A stretch of DNA of 64,000 nt, from assembly GCF_050389775.1 (NCBI RefSeq), contig NZ_CP177144.1:372001-436000 (forward strand), read 5' to 3'. This document shows positions 33,100 through 41,732 of this stretch, in pieces (the first letter of the stretch is position 1; every line of letters starts with the position of its first letter). The DNA comes from Marinibacterium sp050389775 (GTDB lineage: Bacteria > Pseudomonadota > Alphaproteobacteria > Rhodobacterales > Rhodobacteraceae). A program made the position numbers and the translations under genes. Below the pieces are notes generated by a model that ran no database searches, was not told the DNA's origin, and worked only from the letters and a program-made list of their open reading frames with translations.

Positions 33100-33403
33100 C
33101 GTCGTCATCCTATCGGCTATGCCGCGACCCGTTGGCCCCGGCTATGTCTGCCGCCCGGCTGTCCCCGTGCGGCGCTTGGCGTTCCCTGTCTTGCTGCAAT
33201 GCAGAATAAGTGTCGCCGGCCGGGTCTTCAACGCGCCTGGACGCATAGCTGCTATGCCTTTGGACGTTGCGGCATCCCGCGTACAATGCTTTGCAATGTA
33301 TGCGAAAATATGCCGATTTCGGGATTTTGCCGCATTTTTCCGCGCGATGGCCATTGCATACCACGGGATGCCGCAATGCAGCAATGACCCCACCCCGCCG
33401 GGG
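33100..33403. other. 304-bp intergenic region rich in dyads
   Basis: It lies between the start of the secreted-protein gene and the end of cueR. No gene is supported. It is clearly more AT-rich from 33190 to 33380 than its surroundings. It holds the palindrome GCATAGC-T-GCTATGC (33243-33257) and a perfect 13-bp inverted repeat, TTGCGGCATCCCG (33267-33279) with CGGGATGCCGCAA (33364-33376). Repeated TTGC/GCAATG words lie between the arms. Probably the promoter and control region of the secreted protein, or a structured RNA. Confidence 0.55.
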
Positions 33404-33406
33404 TCA
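33385..33406 (-). terminator. Hairpin at the end of cueR
   Basis: TGACCCC (33385-33391) and GGGGTCA (33400-33406) form a perfect 7-bp stem that includes the cueR stop codon. No T tract follows, so termination is possible but not certain. Confidence 0.4.
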
Positions 33407-33793
33407 CTCCCCGGCGGCGAGATCGCGCAGGATCGGGCAATCGGGGCGGTTGTCGCCGGCACAGCAATCGACCAGAGACGCCAGGGTGCGGCGCATTTCC
33501 TCCAGCTGGGCCAGCTTGGCGTCGATCCGGTCCAGGTGGACCTGGGCGATGCGCTTGACGTCGCCCGACGCGCGGGTGTCGTCCTCGTAAAGGGCCAGCA
33601 GCGAGCGGCAATCCTCGATCGAGAAGTCGAACGACCGGGCGCGGCCGAGGAAAGCCAGCTTGTGCACGTCGCTTTCCGAGAAATCGCGGTAGCCGTTGGT
33701 GTCGCGGGCCGGGCGGATCAGGCCGATATCCTCGTAATAGCGGATGGTCTTCGTCGGCAGGCCGGTGCGTTTGGCGGCGGTTCCGATGTTCAT
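33404..33793 (-). CDS. cueR: CueR-like MerR-family copper-responsive regulator
   Basis: A 129-residue MerR protein with the N-terminal helix-turn-helix MNIGTAAKRTGLPTKTIRYY and DIGLIRPARDTNGYRDF, then a long dimerisation helix. The C-terminal metal loop DCCAGDNRPDCPIL has the CueR Cys-x7-Cys pattern that binds Cu(I) or Ag(I). Its start overlaps the stop of copA (ATGA), so it is co-transcribed with the gene it controls. It should activate the promoter at 36286-36316 by straightening the 19-bp spacer. Confidence 0.93.
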   Translation of the reverse strand: MNIGTAAKRTGLPTKTIRYYEDIGLIRPARDTNGYRDFSESDVHKLAFLGRARSFDFSIEDCRSLLALYEDDTRASGDVKRIAQVHLDRIDAKLAQLEEMRRTLASLVDCCAGDNRPDCPILRDLAAGE

Positions 33794-36279
33794 GGGGTGA
33801 CCTCCTTGGGCGCTGTCGCCCGGCCCGGGGTGGTGGCGGTTTCGGCCAGCGCCGGGGCCAGGGCGCGCAGGCGCAGGGCGTTGGACAGGACAAAGACCGA
33901 GGACAGGGCCATCGCCCCGGCGGCCAGCATCGGCGACAGCAGCGTGCCGGTCAGCGGATAGAGCACCCCGGCGGCCACCGGGATCAGGGCGGTGTTGTAG
34001 GCAAAGGCCCAGAACAGGTTCTGGCGGATGTTGACCAGCGTGCGCCGGGCCACGTGCACGGCATTGACCGCCCCGGCCACCGCGCCCGACACCATGACCA
34101 CGTCGGCGGCTTCGACGGCAATGTCGGTGCCGGTGCCCATGGCCAGGCCCACGTCGGCCTCGGCCAGGGCGGGCGCGTCGTTGATCCCGTCGCCGGCAAA
34201 GGCCACCGGGCCCAGTTCCTCACGCAGGCGGCGCACGGCGTCGCGCTTGTCGCCGGGCAGTACCTCGGCGGCCACCCGGGTGATGCCCAGCCGGTCGGCA
34301 ATGGCCCGGGCCGGGCCCTCGGCATCGCCGGTGATCATGGCCACCTCAAGCCCCTCGGCCCGCAGGGCGGCCACGGCCCGGGCGGCATCCGGCTTGATCG
34401 GATCGGACACGGCCAGATAGCCCGCGATCCGCCCGTCCACGGCCAGCCAGACCGGCGTGTCGGCCCCGCTGTCGGGGATCTCGGGCAGGGTGATGCCCTC
34501 GCGCGTCATCAACCGGCGGGCCCCCAGCAGGATGGCCTGGCCGTCGATCCGGGCCGACAGGCCATAGCCCGGCAGGGCCTCTTCGTCGGTGGCTTCGGGC
34601 AGGGTCAGCCCGCGCGCCTCGGCCGCGGCGACAATGGCCCGGCCGATCGGGTGGTCCGAGCTGCGTTCGAGCGCCGCGGCAAGCGCCAGCACCCGGTTTT
34701 CGTCGCCGCCGTCCGCGTCGCCCAGCGGGCGCAGGGTGGTCAGGGTCGGCCTTCCTTCGGTCAGGGTGCCGGTCTTGTCAAAGGCAATGGCCCGGATGCC
34801 GGCCAGCCCTTCCAGCGCGGCGCCCTTGCGGAACAACACGCCCAGTTCCGCCGCCCGGCCGGTGCCGACCATGATCGACGTCGGCGTGGCCAGGCCCATG
34901 GCACAGGGGCAGGCGATGATCAGGACCGAGATCGCGGCGACCAGCGCATGCGGCAGGGCCGGCGCCGGGGCCAGCAGCATCCAGGCCACCCAGGTCAGCG
35001 CCGCCACGCCCAGCACCGCCGGCACGAAGATCCGCACGACACGGTCGGCCAGGGCCTGGATCGGCAGATGCGCACCCTGGGCCTCTTCGACCATGGCCAC
35101 GATGCGCGACAGGACGGTATCGGCGCCGACCTGGGCCACCCGCACGCGCAGGGTGCCCGAGCCGTTGACCGTGCCGCCGACCACCGTGTCGCCGGGGCCG
35201 CGCAAGACCGGGGCGGGCTCGCCCGTGATCATCGATTCGTCGATATAGCTCTCGCCCGCTGTCACCTGGCCATCGGCCGCCAGGCTGCGCCCGGGCGGCA
35301 CGACCAGCACGTCGCCGACCCGCAGCCGGGCCACGGGCCGTTCCTCGGGCCCGTCGGGCGTGTCGACCAGCGCGGTGTCGGGGCGCAGGGCGATCAGCCG
35401 GCGGATCGCCGCGCCGGTGCGCCCGCGGGCCCGGGCTTCCAGCCAGCGGCCGGTCAGGATCAGCGTGACGATGACCGCCGCGGCCTCGTAATAGACCGCC
35501 CGCGTCCCGTCGGGCAGAAGGCCCGGGGCCAGAAGGGCGAAGGTCGAAAAGATCCAGGCCGCGCCGGACCCCAGGGCGACCAGCGTGTTCATGTCGGGCT
35601 CGCCCCGGATCAGCCGGGGCAGGCCCAGGCGATAGAAATCACGGCCCGGAAAGACCAGCACGGCCGTGGCAAGCACGGCCTGGATCGTCCAGGAGGTCTC
35701 CATCCCGATGGTCGCCGCGATCCAGTGATGCACGGCCGGCACGACATGGCCGGTCATTTCCAGCAGGAAGATCGGGGCGGTCAGGGCCAGGGCGATCAGC
35801 ATGCTGCGGCGGGCGGTGTCGACCTCGTCGGCGCTGCGCTGGCCGGTGTCCTCGACATGGGGCGTGGCCGGATAGCCGGCGCGCTCGGCGGCCGCGACAA
35901 GGTCGTCGGCCGTGGCCATCCCGTCCAGGACTCGCAGCTGGGCCGTGCGGGCGGCGAAATTGACCTCGGCCGCGGTCACGCCGGGCACGGCGGCCAGGGC
36001 GTCCTGCACCCGGCGGGCACAGCCGGCACAGGTCATGCCGTCGATATCGAGGCGGATGTCGTCCTCGACCGCCGGGTAGCCGGCCTGTTGCAGGGCGGCC
36101 TGCATCGCCGGGGTGGTGGCCGTGCCGGGGTCGATCGTGGCCCGGCGGTTGGCCAGGTTGACCTGCACAGGGCCGATTCCCGGCACCGAAGACAGGGCCT
36201 TTTCCGCGCGCGACACGCAGCCGGCGCAGGTCATGCCATCAAGGGTCAGGTGGATGCGGGAGGAGGATGTCTGTGTCAT
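33790..36279 (-). CDS. copA: Copper-exporting P1B-type ATPase
   Basis: CopA pumps Cu(I) out of the cytoplasm. The 829-residue protein has two N-terminal heavy-metal-binding domains, each with GMTCAGC (about residues 14 and 80). Eight helices are expected. The transport-site motif is CPC in IIACPCAMGLATP, the phosphorylation site DKTGT in AFDKTGTLTEG, the His-Pro pair SDHPIGRAIV, and the hinge VAFAGDGINDAPALAEADVG. The start follows the CueR promoter by only a few bases, so the message may be leaderless. It overlaps cueR downstream. Confidence 0.96.
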   Translation of the reverse strand: MTQTSSSRIHLTLDGMTCAGCVSRAEKALSSVPGIGPVQVNLANRRATIDPGTATTPAMQAALQQAGYPAVEDDIRLDIDGMTCAGCARRVQDALAAVPGVTAAEVNFAARTAQLRVLDGMATADDLVAAAERAGYPATPHVEDTGQRSADEVDTARRSMLIALALTAPIFLLEMTGHVVPAVHHWIAATIGMETSWTIQAVLATAVLVFPGRDFYRLGLPRLIRGEPDMNTLVALGSGAAWIFSTFALLAPGLLPDGTRAVYYEAAAVIVTLILTGRWLEARARGRTGAAIRRLIALRPDTALVDTPDGPEERPVARLRVGDVLVVPPGRSLAADGQVTAGESYIDESMITGEPAPVLRGPGDTVVGGTVNGSGTLRVRVAQVGADTVLSRIVAMVEEAQGAHLPIQALADRVVRIFVPAVLGVAALTWVAWMLLAPAPALPHALVAAISVLIIACPCAMGLATPTSIMVGTGRAAELGVLFRKGAALEGLAGIRAIAFDKTGTLTEGRPTLTTLRPLGDADGGDENRVLALAAALERSSDHPIGRAIVAAAEARGLTLPEATDEEALPGYGLSARIDGQAILLGARRLMTREGITLPEIPDSGADTPVWLAVDGRIAGYLAVSDPIKPDAARAVAALRAEGLEVAMITGDAEGPARAIADRLGITRVAAEVLPGDKRDAVRRLREELGPVAFAGDGINDAPALAEADVGLAMGTGTDIAVEAADVVMVSGAVAGAVNAVHVARRTLVNIRQNLFWAFAYNTALIPVAAGVLYPLTGTLLSPMLAAGAMALSSVFVLSNALRLRALAPALAETATTPGRATAPKEVTP

Positions 36280-36285
36280 GCCCCC

Positions 36286-36316
36286 CAGATAGGGCTTCCA
36301 GTTACTGGAAGGTCAA
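36286..36316 (-). promoter_or_regulatory. CueR-type copA promoter with 19-bp spacer
   Basis: Read on the minus strand: -35 TTGACC (complement of 36311-36316), a 19-bp spacer, and -10 TATCTG (complement of 36286-36291). The spacer carries a perfect dyad CTTCCAG-TTA-CTGGAAG (36295-36311). A long spacer with a CCTTCC/GGAAGG dyad is the hallmark of CueR/MerR promoters. Confidence 0.88.
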
Positions 36317-36916
36317 GGGCTCCCCGCCCGGCCTGTCACGGGGCCGTGATGGTCGGCCCCAGCCCCCCGGCGACACACACCGCGCCGCCCGATCACCCAA
36401 GGTGATCCGGGCAGCGTGCGGGCCCCCTCGATGGGGGGCCGGGCGCTTGTGCCGGTGGGGTGGCTATCCAGGCTCGACGGTTTTGCCGTTCCGGGGGGGG
36501 TATCGGCGTCCGGTCTTTGTGACGTTCGGGCGGGGGTATCGGCGTCCGGCGTCTGGGCCATTGCGGGGGGGGGGTTTAAGGGCCGATGACAATGACAGGT
36601 CGATGTCGGGAACGGGGGCGGCGACAGGTCGATGCCGGTGACGGGACCAGTGACGGGCCAATGTAGGCTGTCGGACCGATGCCAGACCGTTGTTTTTTTC
36701 GAGACCCGTGTCGCTGGCCGGGCCAGGCCAATGATAAAGACAGGATCAGCGACAGGCCAATACTGGTGACAGGACCGGTGGCCGGCCGACACGTGTGGCC
36801 GGGTCGATGCCTGTACCTTTGACAGTCGCGTGACTGTGCCTCTGGCGGTGACCGTGACCGCGCCGGATCAGTCTGGACAGTCGCGTGACTGCGCCTCGGA
36901 CCGTGAAGGCGCCCGA
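36317..36916. other. 600-bp intergenic region with degenerate repeats
   Basis: It lies between the copA promoter and the 3' end of the Anbu gene. No protein-coding gene is convincing; reading frames here differ in composition from true genes. TATCGGCGTCCGG occurs at 36501 and again 36 bp later at 36537, beside long G tracts. A 29-bp periodic array begins at 36594. The 16-bp word GACAGTCGCGTGACTG occurs at 36821 and 36876. Confidence 0.65.
36594..36796. repeat. Degenerate array with 29-bp period
   Basis: Units start GACAGG or GACGGG at 36594, 36623 and 36652, then (after two diverged units) at 36739 and 36768, all in steps of 29 bp. The best-preserved words are GACAGGTCGATG and GACGGGCCAATG followed by a GGACC at fixed distance. 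Degeneracy is high in the middle. Confidence 0.6.
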
Positions 36917-37651
36917 TCAGTCGGGAAAGCTGAAATCGGGCAATTGGCGAAAGGCATCCTTCAGCGCCTCGCCCCAGCCGCTGGACACGTCCTGGAAATA
37001 GGGATCGCTGTCCAGGATCCGGCCCTGCTGGCCGAACCGCAGGCTGTCGCCCGCATAGGTCACGTAATCGATGGGCAGCCCGACCGACAGGTTCGACTTG
37101 ATCGTCGAATCGAAGGACACCAGCAGCAGCTTGATCGCGTTCTCGAAACTGGCCGTCCGGTCGAAGGCCCGCACCAGGATCGGCTTGCCGTACTTGGTCT
37201 CGCCGATCTGGAAGAAGGGATTGTCTTCCGAGGCCTCGATGAAATTGCCCTCGGGGTAGATCAGGAACAGCCGTGGTTCGCTGCCCTTGATCTGGCCGCC
37301 CAGGATCATCGTCGCGCCAAAGGCCGCGGCCTCGGCCCCGCTGTCGGCATTGGACTGGATCACTTCCTTCAGGGTCTTGCCGACCTCGCGCGCGATCTGG
37401 AACATCGACGGCGATTGCAGGATCGACGGCGACCGGTCGCCCGGGGCCTTGGTGCGCTCGTCGAGGATGCCGACGACCGACTGGGTCGTGGCCAGGTTGC
37501 CGGCGGTCATCAGGGTGATGACCCTGTCGCCCGGCACTTCCCACGTATGCATCTTGCGGGCGGTGGCAATGTTGTCCAGCCCGGCATTCGTCCGCGTGTC
37601 GGACATGAAGACCAACCCGCGATCCAGTCGCATTCCCACGCAATAGGTCAT
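36917..37651 (-). CDS. Anbu-type proteasome-like peptidase
   Basis: A 244-residue Ntn-hydrolase related to the proteasome beta subunit and HslV, of the Anbu (ancestral beta subunit) group. It begins MTYCVGMRLDRGLVFMSDTR, where a Thr follows the initiator Met, as in proteasome-type nucleophiles, and GLVFMSDTRTNAG is the family segment. A later region, FGATMILGGQIKG, matches the core sheet. Downstream in the same direction is none; upstream are the transglutaminase, alpha-E and ATP-grasp genes that typically accompany Anbu. The physiological role of the system is still unclear. Confidence 0.87.
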   Translation of the reverse strand: MTYCVGMRLDRGLVFMSDTRTNAGLDNIATARKMHTWEVPGDRVITLMTAGNLATTQSVVGILDERTKAPGDRSPSILQSPSMFQIAREVGKTLKEVIQSNADSGAEAAAFGATMILGGQIKGSEPRLFLIYPEGNFIEASEDNPFFQIGETKYGKPILVRAFDRTASFENAIKLLLVSFDSTIKSNLSVGLPIDYVTYAGDSLRFGQQGRILDSDPYFQDVSSGWGEALKDAFRQLPDFSFPD

Positions 37652-37733
37652 CGTTCCACGTATCCGATTCGCTGCTCCGGCTCATATCCGCAGCTTCACT
37701 CGAATCGGTTACTATCGCCTTGTCGCGGCGGGG

Positions 37734-38537
37734 TCACTGCTGCTGTTCGACCACCAGCGTCACGCGCATCGATTCCGGCCCGGCCCCGAAGCGCATGCCC
37801 GATATCGGCGCGGCCTGGGCATAGTCCAGCCCGGTGGCCACGCGGACGTAGCGCGCATCCGGGCTCTGGCCGTTGGACACGTCGAACCCGACCCATCCCA
37901 GCCCGTCGACATAGGCCTCGGCCCAGGCATGGCTGGCCTCCTGCGCGGCATGGTCTTCCATCAGGAGATAGCCGCTGACATAGCGCGCCGGATAGCCCAG
38001 CTCGCGCGCGGCGGCGATGAAGATATGCGCATGGTCCTGGCACACGCCACAGCCTTCGCCCAGGGCCTGTTCGGCGCTCAGCGCCGGCGAGGTCTGGTCC
38101 TTGGAATAGGGCACCTTGGCCAGGATGTGGTCGGACAGGCCGTGCAGCAGCGACAGGTCGCCCTCGGGCCGCTGGAAATCCGACAGCAGCGCGCGCAGGC
38201 CCGAACCCGGGCGGGTCAGCTTGGTCGTGCGGTTGAACAGCCACAGGGGCGTGAACCCGGTGTGCTTGCCCACCACGCCGCTGTTGTCGGTCACCTCGAC
38301 CTCGCCTTCGCAGGTCACGACGATGCTTTCGACACCCGGCTCAAAGCTGATCAGGTCGACGCGGTTGGCATGTTCGTCCTCGAAGGACACTTCGCGCCGG
38401 CCGCCATCCACCCGCACGTCCCAGGACACGACGTTCTGTTCGGGCCGCGACTTGGGCCGCAGGCGCAGCTGTTGCAGCGCGTAGGGCACCGGCGTGTCGT
38501 AATGGTACGAGGTGGTGTGCGAGATTTTCAGATGCAT
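37734..38537 (-). CDS. Transglutaminase-like cysteine peptidase family protein
   Basis: A 267-residue protein with a bacterial transglutaminase N-terminal domain (LKISHTTSYHYDTPVPYALQ) and a core papain-like triad: Cys in GEGCGVCQDHAHIFIAAARE, His in ASHAWAEAYVDGLGWVGFDV, and Asp in the following strand (DVSNG). It belongs to the four-gene Anbu set and lies 4 bp after the alpha-E stop. It may form or break isopeptide or amide bonds on a peptide made by the ATP-grasp partner; that link is inferred from the conserved gene order. Confidence 0.9.
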   Translation of the reverse strand: MHLKISHTTSYHYDTPVPYALQQLRLRPKSRPEQNVVSWDVRVDGGRREVSFEDEHANRVDLISFEPGVESIVVTCEGEVEVTDNSGVVGKHTGFTPLWLFNRTTKLTRPGSGLRALLSDFQRPEGDLSLLHGLSDHILAKVPYSKDQTSPALSAEQALGEGCGVCQDHAHIFIAAARELGYPARYVSGYLLMEDHAAQEASHAWAEAYVDGLGWVGFDVSNGQSPDARYVRVATGLDYAQAAPISGMRFGAGPESMRVTLVVEQQQ

Positions 38538-38540
38538 GGC

Positions 38541-39482
38541 CTATTCGTAAAACCGGTAATCGCGTTCGATCTGCCGGCCGAGCGCATGACTTTCGGCCAG
38601 GAATTCGGTGACGAATTCGTGCAGGCCGTACTCGAAGATCTTGTCGATGGTCGCCTGGTCGAACTTGTGACAGATCTGGTCGACCATCTTGTGGCTTTCC
38701 TTGCGCTCTCCGTAATCCTCGGCGAGGTAGGCCAGGTTGGCCTGGATCTTGTGATAGCAGAAGGCCAGCGACCGGGGCAGGCGCTTGTCGAGGATCAGGA
38801 AGCGGGCGATCTTGCGCGGATCGTATTCGCCGTCATGCAGCGACTGGTAGGCCCGGACCGACGAGGTCGCGCGCAGGATGGTTTCCCACTGCACGTTGTC
38901 GCTGACCGTGCCTACGTGCATGATCGACGGCAGCAGGATGTAATACTTGACGTCGAGCACCCGCGCGGCATTGTCGGCCCGTTCAAAGAACGTGCCCATC
39001 CGGGCGAAATCGTAGATGTCGTTGCGCACCATCGTGCCGTGCAACGAGCCGCGTACAAAGGCCGTGCGCTGGCGGATCGAGGTCAGGATCTCGGGCAGGT
39101 CCTGCTGTTTCACCGGCTTGGCCAGCTGGCTCTTGAGCACCATCCAGCATTCGTTGACCGCCTCCCAGACCTCCTTGGTCAGGGCCGTGCGCACCATCCG
39201 CGCATTGGTCCGGGCCAGTTCGACATTGGCCATGACCGAGCCGTCATTGCCCTTTTCTCGCAGCAGGAAGTTGATGACCTTCTGGCCGTCGATCTTGTCG
39301 TGCTGGGCGAAATACTGCGAGGCCACGCCCGTGGCCTGCAGAATCGACGACCATTCGCTGTCGGCCGCGCTGGACCGGGTCAGCGAGATGCGAAGGCCGG
39401 CATCGATCATCCGTGCCGTGTTCTCGCTGCGCTCCATGTAGCGCAGCATCCAGAAAATACCGCCTGCGGTCTTGCCGAGCAT
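38541..39482 (-). CDS. Alpha-E domain protein
   Basis: A 313-residue, almost wholly helical protein of the DUF403/alpha-E family. The start MLGKTAGGIFWMLRYMERSE and ENTARMIDAGLRISLTRSS is highly characteristic. Other family segments are RADNAARVLDVKYYILLPS and SSVRAYQSLHDGEYDPRKIA. No catalytic residues are assigned to this family. It is encoded between the ATP-grasp and transglutaminase genes with 4-bp gaps on both sides, the usual order. Confidence 0.92.
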   Translation of the reverse strand: MLGKTAGGIFWMLRYMERSENTARMIDAGLRISLTRSSAADSEWSSILQATGVASQYFAQHDKIDGQKVINFLLREKGNDGSVMANVELARTNARMVRTALTKEVWEAVNECWMVLKSQLAKPVKQQDLPEILTSIRQRTAFVRGSLHGTMVRNDIYDFARMGTFFERADNAARVLDVKYYILLPSIMHVGTVSDNVQWETILRATSSVRAYQSLHDGEYDPRKIARFLILDKRLPRSLAFCYHKIQANLAYLAEDYGERKESHKMVDQICHKFDQATIDKIFEYGLHEFVTEFLAESHALGRQIERDYRFYE

Positions 39483-39486
39483 TGCC

Positions 39487-40914
39487 TTAATCCTCCAGCA
39501 CCCAGGTGTCCTTGGTGCCGCCTCCCTGGCTGGAATTCACGACCAGCGATCCTTTCTTCAGGGCCACGCGGGTCAGCCCGCCGGGGATGATCTCGACCCC
39601 GCCGGGCGAGGCCAGCGCAAAGGGCCTCAGGTCGACATGGCGGGGCGCCAGCCCGGCCTTGGTCAGGATCGGCACGGTCGACAGCGACAGGGTCGGCTGG
39701 GCGATGTAATTGCCCGGCTTGGCCTCAAGCTTGGCGCGGAACTCGGCCACTTCCTTCTTGGACGCCGCCGGCCCGACCAGCATGCCGTAGCCGCCCGACC
39801 CGTGCACTTCCTTGACGACCAGCTCTTCGAGGTTCTCCAGCACGTATTTCAGCGCGTCGGGCTCGGAACAGCGCCAGGTCGGCACGTTCTTCAGGATCGG
39901 CTGTTCGCCGGTATAAAACTCGACGATCTCGGGCATGTAGGAATAGATCGCCTTGTCGTCGGCGATGCCTGTGCCCGGGGCGTTGGCAATGGTGATCCCG
40001 CCCGCGCGATAGACATCCATGATCCCCGGCACGCCCAGAACAGAGTCAGGGTTGAAGGTCATCGGATCGAGGAAATCGTCATCCACCCGGCGATAGAGCA
40101 CGTCGATCGGCTGATAGCCCTGGGTCGTGCGCATGGCCACGCGCCCGTCGACCACCCGCAGGTCATGGCCCTCGACCAACTCGACACCCATCTGGTCGGC
40201 CAGGAAGGCATGTTCGTAATAGGCCGAGTTGTGGATGCCCGGGGTCAGCACGGCCAGGGTCGGCGCCCCGTCGCAGACCGACGGCTTGCAGGCGCTCAGC
40301 GACCGGCGCAGCGAGCGCGGGTAATGGCTGACCCCACGCACGTTGATCTGGCTGAAAAGCTCGGGGAACATGTGCAGCATCGTTTCCCGGTTCTCCAGCA
40401 TGTAGGAGACCCCGGACGGCGTGCGGGCATTGTCTTCGAGCACGTAGAATTCGTCTTCGCCGGTGCGCACCAGGTCGGTGCCCGTGATATGCGTATAGAT
40501 GTTGCCCGGAGGGGCCACGCCGATCATCTGCGGCAGGAATGCGGCATTCTGGGCGACCATCTCGACCGGGATGCGCCCGGCCCGCAGGATCTCCTGGCGG
40601 TGGTAGATGTCATGCAGGAACGAGTTGATCGCCCGCACCCGCTGTTCGATCCCCTTTTCCAGCGTCGCCCATTCGCGCCCGGTCAGGATACGGGGCACCA
40701 GGTCGAAGGGAATCAGCCGCTCCTGCGCCTCTTCCACCCCGTAGACATTGAAGGTGATGCCGGTCAGGCGGAACCAGGCTTCGGCCTGTTCGCTCTTCTT
40801 CCGGAGTCGGGCCACGTCTTCCTGGCTGAACCAGGTGCTGTAGTCGCTGTACGGCGCTCGGGCGCTTGCTCCGAAGCCGTGCATTTCATCGAAAAAGGGC
40901 GATCGTTCGGTCAT
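39487..40914 (-). CDS. Circularly permuted ATP-grasp protein
   Basis: A 475-residue protein of the circularly permuted ATP-grasp type (DUF404/DUF407). Visible segments are HDIYHRQEILRAGRIP, YTHITGTDLVRTGEDEFYVL, LEDNARTPSGVSYMLENRE and the nucleotide-site motif LVVKEVHGSGGYGMLVGP. ATP-grasp enzymes ligate a carboxylate to an amine, so this is the likely synthetic member of the Anbu gene set. The ATG at 40914 (MTERSPFFDEMHGFG) matches the family start. The promoter should lie in the AT-rich 134-bp region upstream (around 40975-41005). Confidence 0.92.
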   Translation of the reverse strand: MTERSPFFDEMHGFGASARAPYSDYSTWFSQEDVARLRKKSEQAEAWFRLTGITFNVYGVEEAQERLIPFDLVPRILTGREWATLEKGIEQRVRAINSFLHDIYHRQEILRAGRIPVEMVAQNAAFLPQMIGVAPPGNIYTHITGTDLVRTGEDEFYVLEDNARTPSGVSYMLENRETMLHMFPELFSQINVRGVSHYPRSLRRSLSACKPSVCDGAPTLAVLTPGIHNSAYYEHAFLADQMGVELVEGHDLRVVDGRVAMRTTQGYQPIDVLYRRVDDDFLDPMTFNPDSVLGVPGIMDVYRAGGITIANAPGTGIADDKAIYSYMPEIVEFYTGEQPILKNVPTWRCSEPDALKYVLENLEELVVKEVHGSGGYGMLVGPAASKKEVAEFRAKLEAKPGNYIAQPTLSLSTVPILTKAGLAPRHVDLRPFALASPGGVEIIPGGLTRVALKKGSLVVNSSQGGGTKDTWVLED

Positions 40915-41048
40915 GAGGCGACCGTAGCAGCAAGCCCGGCAATTACAAAAGACCCAAACGCACGGAGGCACATAACAGGATTCTGCGTATTAATAATGCG
41001 ACTATGGATGGTCCGTGCTGAAGCCTGTGGCAATTTGCAGGCGCGGGG

Positions 41049-41519
41049 TCACGTCTCTTCCTTGATGTCCAGCGTGCTGAGCTCGGTCAGCAGCGCCAGC
41101 AGGGTTTCGTATTTCTCCTGGCCCAGCCGGTCCTCGACCTGGTGCGCCAGCCGCACCGAGGTCTCGCGGTTCTCGGCGATCAGGTGGATGCCGGCCTCGG
41201 TGATCTGCACGATCTGGCGGCGGCGGTCGCAGGGATCGGTGCTGCGCACGATCAGCCGCTTGGTCTCCAGCTTCTGCAGGATGCGCGTCAGGCTGGGCAG
41301 CAGCAGCGAGGCCGCGCAGGCGATGCGGGTCGGATCGGACGGGCCGAATTCGTCCAGCACGCGCAGGACGCGCCATTGCTGTTCGGTGATGCCCACGTCG
41401 GTCAGCATGGCCCGGATGGGCCCCATGACCTGTTCGCGGGCCCTCAACAGCACGATCGGCAACGACCGGGAAGTGGGCAAAACAGGAGTCCGGACAGGGT
41501 GCAGGATCGGGTCAGCCAT
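41049..41519 (-). CDS. HpaR/HpcR-like MarR-family regulator
   Basis: A 156-residue MarR protein with the winged helix: LTDVGITEQQWRVLRVLDEF, CAASLLLPSLTRILQKLETK and STDPCDRRRQIVQITEAG. The start LPTSRSLPIVLLRAREQVMG matches the subgroup that represses homoprotocatechuate (hpa/hpc) genes. It is divergent from a PLP decarboxylase and an HpaI-like aldolase, which fits such regulation. The perfect dyad at 41581-41595 is a candidate operator. Confidence 0.88.
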   Translation of the reverse strand: MADPILHPVRTPVLPTSRSLPIVLLRAREQVMGPIRAMLTDVGITEQQWRVLRVLDEFGPSDPTRIACAASLLLPSLTRILQKLETKRLIVRSTDPCDRRRQIVQITEAGIHLIAENRETSVRLAHQVEDRLGQEKYETLLALLTELSTLDIKEET

Positions 41520-41580
41520 ACGCGATTCTCACTCTGCGTTAACAAAAGCGCAATGGAGGAACTCCGGACCCCGTATTATC

Positions 41581-41595
41581 TTGACCTTGCGTCAA
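41581..41595. promoter_or_regulatory. Candidate HpaR operator
   Basis: TTGAC-N5-GTCAA is a perfect inverted repeat in the gap between the divergent MarR-family regulator and the decarboxylase gene. Its left arm could also be part of a -35 box. MarR proteins bind such short palindromes; the assignment is positional. Confidence 0.45.
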
Positions 41596-41732
41596 TTTGC
41601 GGTATCGGACCGCGGCCGAAGCGCGCCGCGCGGGTGCTTCGTCTTGCCTTGCCGGGCCGTATCGCTATGACCTTGCAACAGATTTCCGGCCGGTGACGGC
41701 CGGCCACGGGAACGACCCAGGGGAGGCAGGGC

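Noticed and set aside
36501..36916. Protein-coding gene antisense or sense in the copA-Anbu spacer
   Set aside because: The frames give repetitive peptides and none has a domain or a plausible start; periodic repeats explain the open frames better.
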